From the NCBI GenBank assembly GCA_947383275.1, contig CANDCW010000003.1, positions 1-64,000 on the forward strand: a DNA stretch of 64,000 bases, read 5' to 3'. A program made the translations under genes and the position numbers. This document shows, in pieces, positions 24,627-32,340 of the stretch (position 1 is its first letter; the number at the start of each line of letters is the position of its first letter). This stretch comes from an uncultured Bacillota bacterium (lineage in GTDB: Bacteria; Bacillota; Clostridia; Oscillospirales; Oscillospiraceae). Below the pieces are notes generated by a model, which saw only the letters and a program-made list of their open reading frames with translations, was not told the origin of the DNA and ran no database searches.

Positions 24627-25415
24627 ATGAAAGTCGTCATTTTAGCGGGCGGACTGGGAACCCGCATCAGCGAGGAGAGCTACCTTAAGCCCAAGCCGAT
24701 GATTACCATCGGCGAGCAGCCCATTTTATGGCACATTATGAAGTATTACTCCGCCTTTGGCTTTAACGATTTTGTGATCTGCTGCGGCTATAAAGGCCAC
24801 ATGATTAAGGAGTATTTTGCGGACTACTACCTCCACCGCTCCGATGTGACCTTTGACTTTTCCGCGGAAAACCGTATGACGATCCACCAAAACATTGCGG
24901 AACCCTGGCGGGTGACACTGGTGGATACCGGCCTGAACACTCAGACCGGGGGGCGGATCAAGCGGGTGCAGAAGTATGTTGGAGACGAACCGTTCATGCT
25001 GACCTACGGCGACGGGGTGAGCGATGTGGACCTGAACGCCCTGCTGGCGCAGCACCGGGCGTCGGGGAAAACCGTGACGCTGACTGGTATTCAGCCCGGC
25101 GGGCGGTTCGGCGTGCTGGACCTGGAGGGGCAGACGGTGGTTGGCTTCCGGGAGAAGGCCAGAGAGGACGGCGGCTGGATCAACGGCGGGTTTATGGCGG
25201 CGGGGCCGGAGCTTTTTGACTGCCTCAGCTGGGATGAGGGCTGTGTGTTGGAGCGCCAGCCTCTGGAGACACTGGCCCGGGAGGGCCGGCTGGGCATTTA
25301 CAAGCATGGGGGCTACTGGCAGTGTATGGATACTCAGCGGGACCGGAACCGGCTGGAGGGGTTGTGGAAATCCGGACGTGCCCCTTGGATGATTTGGAAA
25401 AAGAATGAGGTGTAA
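24627..25415 (+). CDS. rfbF: Glucose-1-phosphate cytidylyltransferase
   Basis: This 262-residue nucleotidyltransferase has the N-terminal signature VVILAGGLGTRISEES and KPKPMITIGEQPILWHIMK, the central LTYGDGVSDVDL with the catalytic aspartate, and GGWINGGFMA. These are diagnostic of RfbF, which makes CDP-glucose from CTP and glucose-1-phosphate. The following steps of the route, RfbG and RfbH, are encoded about 23 kb downstream at 48059-50468, at the other end of the same gene island. It lies 15 bp after the split methyltransferase and 3 bp before the NeuB-like gene. Confidence 0.93.
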   Translation: MKVVILAGGLGTRISEESYLKPKPMITIGEQPILWHIMKYYSAFGFNDFVICCGYKGHMIKEYFADYYLHRSDVTFDFSAENRMTIHQNIAEPWRVTLVDTGLNTQTGGRIKRVQKYVGDEPFMLTYGDGVSDVDLNALLAQHRASGKTVTLTGIQPGGRFGVLDLEGQTVVGFREKAREDGGWINGGFMAAGPELFDCLSWDEGCVLERQPLETLAREGRLGIYKHGGYWQCMDTQRDRNRLEGLWKSGRAPWMIWKKNEV

Positions 25416-25418
25416 AAA

Positions 25419-26243
25419 ATGTCCGTATTTATCATTGGCGAGATCGGGATTAATCATAATGGCAGCTTGGAACTGGCAAAAAAGCTGATTGATGTGGCAG
25501 TGGGAGCCGGCTGTGACGCGGTGAAATTCCAGAAGCGCACAGTGGATGCAGTGTATACAAAGGAGTATTTGGACAGCCCCCGGGAAAGCCCATGGGGAAC
25601 GACCCAACGGGCCCAAAAGGAGGGTCTGGAGTTTGACAGAGCGGAGTACGATGCGATTGACGCATACTGTAAGGAGCGCGGGATTGCGTGGTCCGCTTCG
25701 GCTTGGGACGTGGAATCCCAGCGGTTTTTGAGCGGATATCATTTGCCGTTCCACAAGGTCGCGTCCGCGATGCTGGTCAGGGAGGACCTGCTTGAAGAGA
25801 TTGCCCGGGAGGGGATTTTTACTTACATCGCCACCGGCATGTCAACCTGGGGGGAGATTGACCGTGCAGTGGAAATTTTTCGCAGGCATGGCTGTCCCTT
25901 TGCACTGATGCACTGTAACAGCACCTATCCCATGGCGGAGGAGGATGCGAACTTAAAGCTGATTCCTGCGCTCCGGGTACGGTATGGCTGTGATGTGGGC
26001 TACAGCGGCCATGAGACCGGCATCCGGGTCAGCACTTTAGCGGTGGCTGCCGGTGCCTGCGCGGTGGAGCGCCATATTACGCTGGACCGAACCATGTACG
26101 GTTCTGACCAGAAGGCGTCTATAGAACCGGAGGAGCTGAACGCGCTGGTGCGCGAGATCCGGCTGGCAGAGACGATTCTGGGCAGTGGGGAAAAGACGCT
26201 GTCCGAGGCGGAACAGGCGGTAAAGGCAAAATTGAGAGGATGA
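25419..26243 (+). CDS. NeuB-family synthase lacking the SAF domain
   Basis: This 274-residue TIM-barrel protein begins MSVFIIGEIGINHNGSLELA and contains CDAVKFQKRTVD, TYIATGMSTWGEI, LMHCNSTYPM and VGYSGHETGI, all typical of N-acetylneuraminate/legionaminate synthases that condense phosphoenolpyruvate with an aldose. Usual NeuB proteins are about 340 residues with a C-terminal SAF (antifreeze-like) domain that shapes the active site; here the protein stops after the barrel. With the phosphatase-isomerase fusion encoded next, it may make a 3-deoxy-ulosonic acid from a phosphorylated sugar. No CMP-sugar synthetase is in the window, so the final activated product is uncertain. Confidence 0.85.
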   Translation: MSVFIIGEIGINHNGSLELAKKLIDVAVGAGCDAVKFQKRTVDAVYTKEYLDSPRESPWGTTQRAQKEGLEFDRAEYDAIDAYCKERGIAWSASAWDVESQRFLSGYHLPFHKVASAMLVREDLLEEIAREGIFTYIATGMSTWGEIDRAVEIFRRHGCPFALMHCNSTYPMAEEDANLKLIPALRVRYGCDVGYSGHETGIRVSTLAVAAGACAVERHITLDRTMYGSDQKASIEPEELNALVREIRLAETILGSGEKTLSEAEQAVKAKLRG

Positions 26244-26250
26244 ACAGTCC

Positions 26251-27315
26251 ATGATCGAACTGGTGATATTTGATATTGACGGCGTGCTGACCGATGGGAG
26301 CATCCTGGTAGACTCCCAAGGTAGGGAGCAGAAGCGGGTTAGTATCAAGGACATCGACGCGATATTTGAACTGAAGCGGCGGGGCTACCGGCTGGCGGCG
26401 GTGACGGGAGAAAAGACGGAAATTGTGGATTACTTCCAAAACCGCTTCCCTTGGGACAGGTTTTACCGCGGCTGCAAGCGGAAGCTGGAGACAATCCGGG
26501 AGCTGGTCCGGGAGCTGGGCCTGTCCATGGAGCAGACGGCCTACATCGGGGACGGCAAGTATGATCTGGAAGTTCTCCCCCATGTGGGGCTGTCCGCCTG
26601 TCCAGCGGACGCGATTCGGGAGGCGCGGCTGACGGCGGACGTGGTCCTGCAAAAGCCGGGCGGAGAAGGCTGCGTGTGGGAGCTGCTGTCCATTCTGGAG
26701 ACGGACCGCCAGCCGGAAAATTCAATTCGGTATTTTAACGGGCGGATGGCGGAGCACCAGCTTATCTTTAAGAAAATGGCTTCCGACCAAGCCCTGACTG
26801 GAAAGATCATGGCGGTGGGGCAGGCGCTGGCGGAGCGGCTGAGAGAAGGCGGGCAGCTGTTCCTGTGCGGCAACGGCGGCAGCGCGGCGGATGCCCAGCA
26901 CATCGCAGCGGAGTTTGTAGGGCGGTTCTACCGGGAGCGCCCGGCCCTCCGGGCGGAGGCGCTGACCACAAACACCTCAATTTTGACCGCCATCGGGAAC
27001 GACTACGGCTATGAACGGATCTTCGTCCGGCAGCTGGAGGCAAAGGCAGGACACAACGATGTGCTGATTGGCATTTCTACCAGCGGCGGCTCCAACAACG
27101 TGCTGGAGGCCCTGCGCTGCGGAAAGAAAATGGGCCTGCTGACGGTTATGCTTACGGGCGGACACTACCCGGCCGAACTGGACGGGCTGTGCGATTATGT
27201 GCTGAATGTGCCGTCTCAGATCACGCCCCGCATTCAGGAGGCGCATATTTTCCTGGGCCACTTGTGGGCGGAGTTTGTGGAAGCAAAGCTTTTTGGAGAT
27301 GAAAACGGAGTATGA
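26251..27315 (+). CDS. Fusion of KdsC-like HAD phosphatase and GmhA-like SIS isomerase
   Basis: This 354-residue protein has two domains. Residues 1-150 are a C0-type HAD phosphatase like KdsC/YrbI, with catalytic D8 and D10 in IFDIDGVLTDGS, VTGEKTEIV and GDGKYDLEVL. Residues 165-354 are a phosphoheptose-isomerase-like SIS domain with LFLCGNGGSAADAQHIAAEF and GISTSGGSNNVLEAL. KdsC-type enzymes dephosphorylate Kdo-8-P or nonulosonate-9-P, and GmhA isomerises sedoheptulose-7-P. Joined after a NeuB-like synthase, they suggest one pathway that isomerises a phospho-sugar and later removes the phosphate from the condensed acid. The start is 7 bp after the NeuB-like gene, and the stop overlaps the next start (ATGA). 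Confidence 0.87.
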   Translation: MIELVIFDIDGVLTDGSILVDSQGREQKRVSIKDIDAIFELKRRGYRLAAVTGEKTEIVDYFQNRFPWDRFYRGCKRKLETIRELVRELGLSMEQTAYIGDGKYDLEVLPHVGLSACPADAIREARLTADVVLQKPGGEGCVWELLSILETDRQPENSIRYFNGRMAEHQLIFKKMASDQALTGKIMAVGQALAERLREGGQLFLCGNGGSAADAQHIAAEFVGRFYRERPALRAEALTTNTSILTAIGNDYGYERIFVRQLEAKAGHNDVLIGISTSGGSNNVLEALRCGKKMGLLTVMLTGGHYPAELDGLCDYVLNVPSQITPRIQEAHIFLGHLWAEFVEAKLFGDENGV

Positions 27316-29060
27316 AAAAAGTTTCCAGCTACATATTTGAATTTTTACGGGCCAAGGGCGTATCGCAGTGCTTCCTGCTGCCCGGCGGAGGGGCAATGCA
27401 CCTGGTGGACTCACTGGGGCAGTCTGGGATGAACTATGTCTGCTTTCAGCACGAGCAGGGCGCGGCCTGCGCTGCGGAGGCCTACGGCCAGCATACCAAC
27501 GCTCCGGCGCTGCTGCTGGTGACCTCCGGGCCCGGAGCTACCAACGCCATCACGCCGGTGGCCGCCGGGTGGATCGACTCCACGCCTATGTTTGTTATTT
27601 CAGGCCAGGCTAAACGCCCCGATCTGGTGGGAGACAAAGGGGTGCGGCAGATTGGCTCCCAGGAGGTTCCCGCCATTCCGATGGTGAAACCGGTGACAAA
27701 GTACGCAGCGGAGATCCTGGACCCGGCGGAAATCCGCTACCACCTGGAGCGGGCGTGGCATGAAGCGACAACCGGCCGGCCGGGCCCGGTGTGGCTGTCC
27801 ATTCCGCTGGATGTCCAGGGGGCGCAGGTTGAGGAGGCTTCCCTGCCCGGATATGTTCCACCTGCGGCGCCCGAAGCGGACTTCGAGGCAGCTACCCGGC
27901 GGTGTGTGGAGCTGCTGTGCGCGAGCCAAAAGCCCCTTTTGCTGGCTGGAAACGGCGTCAAGCTGGCCGGCGGCGAGCAGGCGCTGGAGCGCTTTCTGGA
28001 CAAGCTACCTATCCCGGTCCAGACCACATGGAAGAGCATTGACCTGATGGGGGAGGACCACCCGCTCTACGCCGGGCATCCCGGCATTATGGGCGACCGG
28101 GGAGCCAACTTGATTTTGCAGGAGGCCGATTTGCTGATTTCGGTGGGCAGCAGGCTGGACACCAGCCTGACCGCGTTCAACGAGGCCAACTTTGCAAAAA
28201 ACGCCAAAAAGGTGGTTGTGGATATTGATCCCAAAGAGCTGGACCGGATGGAGATGGAGAAGGAGGTATCCTTCGCCGGCGATGCGGCCCGGTTTCTGTC
28301 TGTGCTGACGGAAACTGCCGCCACGTTGTCTGGGGCAGACCGCTGGCGCGGCTGGCTGGACCGCTGTAAGGCCCTGCGGGCCCGGTTCCCGGTGGTGACG
28401 GAGGCCCACGAAGCGGTTCGAGGCGCTGTCAGTGCCTACTGGTTTATCAGCCGGCTGTGCGGCCTGCTGACGCCGGAGGACGTGATCGTCCCGGAGAGCT
28501 CCGGCGGGGCGGGGGAAATCACCTATCAGGCGTTCCAGCTTAAGAAGGGGCAGAAAATGAAAAATGCGGCAGGGCTGGGCTCCATGGGCTTTGGCCTGCC
28601 TTACGCCATCGGGTCCTGCATTGCCAATGGCGGGCGGAGGACCATCCTCATCAACGGGGACGGCGCCTTCCAGCTCAACATTCAGGAGCTGGAGACGGTG
28701 CGGCGGCTGAAGCTGCCCATTAAGATGTTTATCTGGTGCAACGACGGCTATGCCAGTATCCGGAGTATGCAGAGCGGAAATTTTGGCCGTCAGGTGGCCA
28801 GCGGCCCGGAGAGCGGCTACACCGTGCCCGACGTGGCGGCGGTGGCTGCGGCCTATGGCTTGCCCACGTTCCATATTTGGGATCACCAGGAGCTGGAGCG
28901 GGTGCTCCCGGCGGCGCTGAGTACGGACGGCCCCTGCCTGTGCGCTGTTGCAATGTCGCCGGAGGAGACCGTTTCCCCCAGAGTCAAGGCGTTCCCTCAG
29001 CCGGATGGAAGCATGAAATCAGGAACACTGGAAAATATGTGGCCTTATGAGTCAATTTAA
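27312..29060 (+). CDS. Thiamine-diphosphate enzyme, acetolactate-synthase type
   Basis: This 582-residue protein has the three-domain layout of ThDP enzymes. The N-terminal Pyr domain carries the catalytic glutamate in CFQHEQGAACAAEAYG; a central domain follows; the C-terminal PP domain carries the cofactor motif INGDGAFQLN...CNDGYAS (GDG and downstream N). It looks like IlvB but sits in a sugar island with no regulatory IlvN. YerE of Yersinia pseudotuberculosis is an acetolactate-synthase homologue that adds a two-carbon unit from pyruvate to CDP-3,6-dideoxy-4-keto-hexose. Because RfbF, RfbG and RfbH are all encoded here, the same reaction is likely. The start overlaps the previous stop by 4 bp. 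Confidence 0.85.
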   Translation: MKKVSSYIFEFLRAKGVSQCFLLPGGGAMHLVDSLGQSGMNYVCFQHEQGAACAAEAYGQHTNAPALLLVTSGPGATNAITPVAAGWIDSTPMFVISGQAKRPDLVGDKGVRQIGSQEVPAIPMVKPVTKYAAEILDPAEIRYHLERAWHEATTGRPGPVWLSIPLDVQGAQVEEASLPGYVPPAAPEADFEAATRRCVELLCASQKPLLLAGNGVKLAGGEQALERFLDKLPIPVQTTWKSIDLMGEDHPLYAGHPGIMGDRGANLILQEADLLISVGSRLDTSLTAFNEANFAKNAKKVVVDIDPKELDRMEMEKEVSFAGDAARFLSVLTETAATLSGADRWRGWLDRCKALRARFPVVTEAHEAVRGAVSAYWFISRLCGLLTPEDVIVPESSGGAGEITYQAFQLKKGQKMKNAAGLGSMGFGLPYAIGSCIANGGRRTILINGDGAFQLNIQELETVRRLKLPIKMFIWCNDGYASIRSMQSGNFGRQVASGPESGYTVPDVAAVAAAYGLPTFHIWDHQELERVLPAALSTDGPCLCAVAMSPEETVSPRVKAFPQPDGSMKSGTLENMWPYESI

Positions 29061-29116
29061 AGATTAATTATACCATAAATTGCAATTGAATAAGCTTTGC
29101 TGGAGGTGAACATTTA

Positions 29117-30289
29117 ATGAGAAAAGAATGCCCTATATGTAAAAGCAATACAAAAAAACACCTAAAAACAATCAAATTTGCAGTGCCTGAATATTTCCAT
29201 CTCCCCGATCAGTATGACGTGGTGGTATGTGATTGTTGCGGATTTTGCTATGCGGCTACAGAAGCATCAATAGAAGATTATGATCACTATTATAGCCAAT
29301 GTAATTTTTACAGTGGGGTACCCAATGAGCATAAATGGCAAATTGAAGAAAATGAAAAAGTTTTTGAGCTCGCTAAAGCGGTATCCAATAAAAATGGTTT
29401 GCTTTTAGATATAGGCTTTGGCAAAGGAAATTTAATGCGTATATTGAGAAAGGGTGGTTTTAGCCGTGTTTGCGGGTTGGATCCGTCCAAAACTAGCGTA
29501 GAAATAATGCGCGAAGAGGGGTTTGAAGTATACGAAGGGAGTGTTTTTGGCGAAACAGTGGCGGAACTTAAAGAAAAATGCAACTGCGTGTTTTTGATTG
29601 ATGTGTTAGAGCACCTATTAGATCCGTGTTTAGCGATTGAAAATATTTTAAAATATATGAAAACGGGAGGAACGCTGATAGTAAGCGTTCCCAATTACGC
29701 TGCCCTATGTGATACAGATTTATACAGTACGTACCCAATTATACCGGATCAGTTTAATCAGGAACACATTAATTATTTCTCCTCTGTTTCTTTGGATAAC
29801 TTGCTAAAAGCATATGGTTTATGCAGAATTTCCAGTGAACAAGCGCAGAGATTGGAAATGACGGACGGACCTGAGCTGCTGATAGCGTATCGATATAAGA
29901 AGAGTGTAAAAGAATCGAAAGAAGAGCGGAAGGATAACTTTTGCAGTAAAGTCCTTGTAGACTACTTCGAGAAAAATGATATGTTGGAGCAAGTTATCAA
30001 CAGAAAGGTTACGCCTTTTGTTGACGCTGGGGAGCCGGTTTATGTTTGGGGAACAGGTTCCTATGCTATGTGGCTATTAGCCAATACAAGAATGAATGCT
30101 CTGAAAATTGAAGCTTTCATTGATAATAATCCTACCAAAGTAGGAAAAATGCTGTATGGGAAGCGCATTATTAGCGTGGAAGAACTGAAGCAGGATGTTC
30201 CGATTTTGATTTGCGCTATGAAATATTCCGCAGATATTGAAAATCAAATTAAATTAGCAAATTTGTCAAACATATTTTTGGTAATTTAG
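29117..30289 (+). CDS. Zinc-knuckle SAM methyltransferase with C-terminal Rossmann module
   Basis: The 390 residues comprise an N-terminal zinc knuckle (CPICKS at 5-10, CDCCGF at about 38), a SAM-binding methyltransferase domain (LLDIGFGKGNLMRILRKGGF, VFLIDVLEHLLDP, VSVPNYAAL) and a C-terminal module from about residue 305 (VYVWGTGSYAMWLLA...FIDNNPTKVGKMLYG). The order matches sugar C-methyltransferases of the TylC3/NovU type, which act on 4-keto-6-deoxy nucleotide sugars. Here it may methylate the CDP-4-keto sugar or another glycan precursor. The gene is very AT-rich (many AAA/AAT codons) compared with the GC-rich genes before it, a sign of recent transfer. GGAGGTGAAC precedes the ATG. Confidence 0.85.
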   Translation: MRKECPICKSNTKKHLKTIKFAVPEYFHLPDQYDVVVCDCCGFCYAATEASIEDYDHYYSQCNFYSGVPNEHKWQIEENEKVFELAKAVSNKNGLLLDIGFGKGNLMRILRKGGFSRVCGLDPSKTSVEIMREEGFEVYEGSVFGETVAELKEKCNCVFLIDVLEHLLDPCLAIENILKYMKTGGTLIVSVPNYAALCDTDLYSTYPIIPDQFNQEHINYFSSVSLDNLLKAYGLCRISSEQAQRLEMTDGPELLIAYRYKKSVKESKEERKDNFCSKVLVDYFEKNDMLEQVINRKVTPFVDAGEPVYVWGTGSYAMWLLANTRMNALKIEAFIDNNPTKVGKMLYGKRIISVEELKQDVPILICAMKYSADIENQIKLANLSNIFLVI

Positions 30290-30314
30290 CGAAAAAGAAT
30301 TTGGGGGAGAATGT

Positions 30315-31325
30315 ATGCTGGAGCGGCAAAAATTAGCAAAGCGGAATGAGCGGACGCCATTGGAGAAGGTGCTGCCGTTGAAAGCGCCCTATGTCCTATA
30401 TATTGACCCGTGCGGGCTGTGCAATTTTAACTGCAATTTCTGCCCCTGCTATCGTTCGTCCTACCGGGCGGAAGAGCGGCATGCGATGATGGACTTTGGG
30501 CTGTTCCAGAAAATAGTGGATGACATGGCGGAGTTTGAGGAACCAGTCAGGGTTGTGTACCTTTATGGCTTTGGAGAGCCGCTCCTGAACAAAGATATTA
30601 TTAAGATGGCCCGTTATCTGAAGCAAAAAAATGTGTGCCGTGAGATCAGGATATACACGAACGGGGCGCTGCTTTCGCCTGAGATGAATCAGCAGCTGGC
30701 GGACAGCGGCATTGATTTGATACGCATCTCACTGGAGGGGCTTACCAGCGAGGACTATAAAGCAACGTGCGAGGCGAAAATCGACTTTGGCGAGTTGGTC
30801 AAAAATATAGCGGACTTGTATGAGAGAACGAGAGGCAAGTGTGAGGTTTCGGTCAAGGTGGCCAACGTGTCCATCAGGACGGAAGCGGACGCGGAAACGT
30901 TTTACGATATATTTGAGCCAATTTCTGACTACCGGTTTATAGAAGATATTGTGGAGGGCTGGCCGGAGTTTGAGGAGATTGTCCTTCCGGAGGGGACCGT
31001 AAACGCCGATGAGTGGATCTGGCGCAAAAAGGACAGAAAAGGTTACACCATCTGTACGTACAGCATGACAAATATGGTGGTGTACGCCAACGGATATGTG
31101 GGCGCCTGCCCGGCGGACTGGAAATTTGGCACACAGTATGGGGATGTGCATGAGAGCTCCCTGAAAGAGCTTTGGAATTCGCCCCAGCTCCGGCAGCTTC
31201 AGTTGAAGCACCTGGAGCGGAGGAGAAACGAGATAGACGTGTGCCGGAACTGCAAATGCTGCGGATATGACGATGTGGATGATGTGGCGGATATCATTAT
31301 TCAGAGGATAAAGGAGCGTGGATGA
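30315..31325 (+). CDS. Radical SAM/SPASM-like protein (paralogue 1 of 3)
   Basis: This 336-residue radical SAM enzyme has the cluster motif CNFNCNFC (CxxxCxxC) in YIDPCGLCNFNCNFCPC, then YLYGFGEPLLNK (GGE-like), RIYTNGALLSPE and ISLEGL. The C-terminal half has further cysteines (ICTYSM, GACPADWKFG, CRNCKCCG) that fit one auxiliary SPASM-type iron-sulfur cluster. Two close paralogues lie at 31330 and 36326. The substrate is unknown; the context implies a carbohydrate or glycosylated flagellin. GGGGGAG precedes the ATG. It overlaps no gene but is closely spaced. Confidence 0.85.
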   Translation: MLERQKLAKRNERTPLEKVLPLKAPYVLYIDPCGLCNFNCNFCPCYRSSYRAEERHAMMDFGLFQKIVDDMAEFEEPVRVVYLYGFGEPLLNKDIIKMARYLKQKNVCREIRIYTNGALLSPEMNQQLADSGIDLIRISLEGLTSEDYKATCEAKIDFGELVKNIADLYERTRGKCEVSVKVANVSIRTEADAETFYDIFEPISDYRFIEDIVEGWPEFEEIVLPEGTVNADEWIWRKKDRKGYTICTYSMTNMVVYANGYVGACPADWKFGTQYGDVHESSLKELWNSPQLRQLQLKHLERRRNEIDVCRNCKCCGYDDVDDVADIIIQRIKERG

Positions 31326-31329
31326 ACCA

Positions 31330-32340
31330 ATGGAACGGGAGAAGCGGGAAAAACAGAACCAGAGAGTTCCGCTGGAACAGGTCGTTCCGCTGAGCACTCC
31401 ATATATTGTATATATCGACCCGTCCGGGGCCTGCAACTTCAAGTGCAATTTCTGCCCCTGCTACATGTCGGACTATCGTGCGGAAGAGCGGCACACGGTT
31501 ATGTCTATGGAGCTGTTTGAGAAGATCCTCCGGGATTTGAAGGAAATGGACGAGCAGATCAAGGTGGTTTACCTGTGGGGGTTTGGCGAGCCGCTGGTAA
31601 ACCGGAACCTGCCTGACATGGTAAAACGCCTGCGGGAAGAGCAGGTTTGCAGAGACATCCGAATTTATACAAACGGCTCGCTTTTATCCCCGGAAGTGGG
31701 CCATGCGCTGGTGGATTACGGCGTAAATCTGATCCGGGTGTCTCTGGAGGGGATTAACGCGGAGACCTATTCGGAGCTGTGCGGATACAACATGGACTAT
31801 GAGGAGCTGGTCGGCAATCTCGCCGAGCTGTACCGCTACAGCAGGGGAAAGATGCAGCTGGGCATCAAGGTTGTCAATGCTTCCTTAAAGACGAGAGAGG
31901 ATGTGTCCCGTTTTTACGATACCTTCGAGCCGATTTCAGATTTTTTATACATTGAAAACATAGAAAATGTGTGGCCTGACTGCCCGGAGATCGTGGTTGA
32001 CAACTCCCAAAATATGTATTCCGAACAGTGGAACACCGTCTTTGGAAGGAAGAAAAACAAAGTTTGCGCGGAGCCGCTGATTTCCATGATGATTCACTCC
32101 AATGGAATTGTGAGCGCCTGCTGCGCGGACTGGAAGTTTGCCACGGCGTATGGGGATGTACGGGAAAAGAGCATTAAAGAAATTTGGAATTCGGAGGAGC
32201 TGAAGCAATTTCAATTGGCGCATCTGGAACGGGGCCGGCAGGCGCTGCCGTTTTGCGAGGACTGCATCATAGAGTCGGACGATGATATTGACTGCGTGGC
32301 CGGCGAGATCGCAGGGCGCATCAGGAGGAAAAGGCTGTGA
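31330..32340 (+). CDS. Radical SAM/SPASM-like protein (paralogue 2 of 3)
   Basis: This 336-residue protein is the same length as paralogue 1 and collinear with it: YIDPSGACNFKCNFCPC holds the CxxxCxxC motif, followed by WGFGEPLVNRNL, RIYTNGSLLSPE, VSLEGINAE, SACCADWKFATAYGD and a C-terminal CEDCI. The start is uncertain. AAGGAG at 31311-31316 is 13 bp before the ATG at 31330 but only 1 bp before a GTG at 31318; I chose the ATG because it makes the N terminus match the paralogues. The stop overlaps the next gene's GTG start (GTGA). It was probably formed by duplication of its neighbour. Confidence 0.84.
   Translation: MEREKREKQNQRVPLEQVVPLSTPYIVYIDPSGACNFKCNFCPCYMSDYRAEERHTVMSMELFEKILRDLKEMDEQIKVVYLWGFGEPLVNRNLPDMVKRLREEQVCRDIRIYTNGSLLSPEVGHALVDYGVNLIRVSLEGINAETYSELCGYNMDYEELVGNLAELYRYSRGKMQLGIKVVNASLKTREDVSRFYDTFEPISDFLYIENIENVWPDCPEIVVDNSQNMYSEQWNTVFGRKKNKVCAEPLISMMIHSNGIVSACCADWKFATAYGDVREKSIKEIWNSEELKQFQLAHLERGRQALPFCEDCIIESDDDIDCVAGEIAGRIRRKRL

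Noticed and set aside
27312..29060. Housekeeping acetolactate synthase (IlvB)
   Set aside because: No ilvN, ilvC or ilvD nearby, 4-bp overlap with a sugar gene and a complete CDP-dideoxyhexose pathway in the same island favour a YerE-like role. It remains possible.
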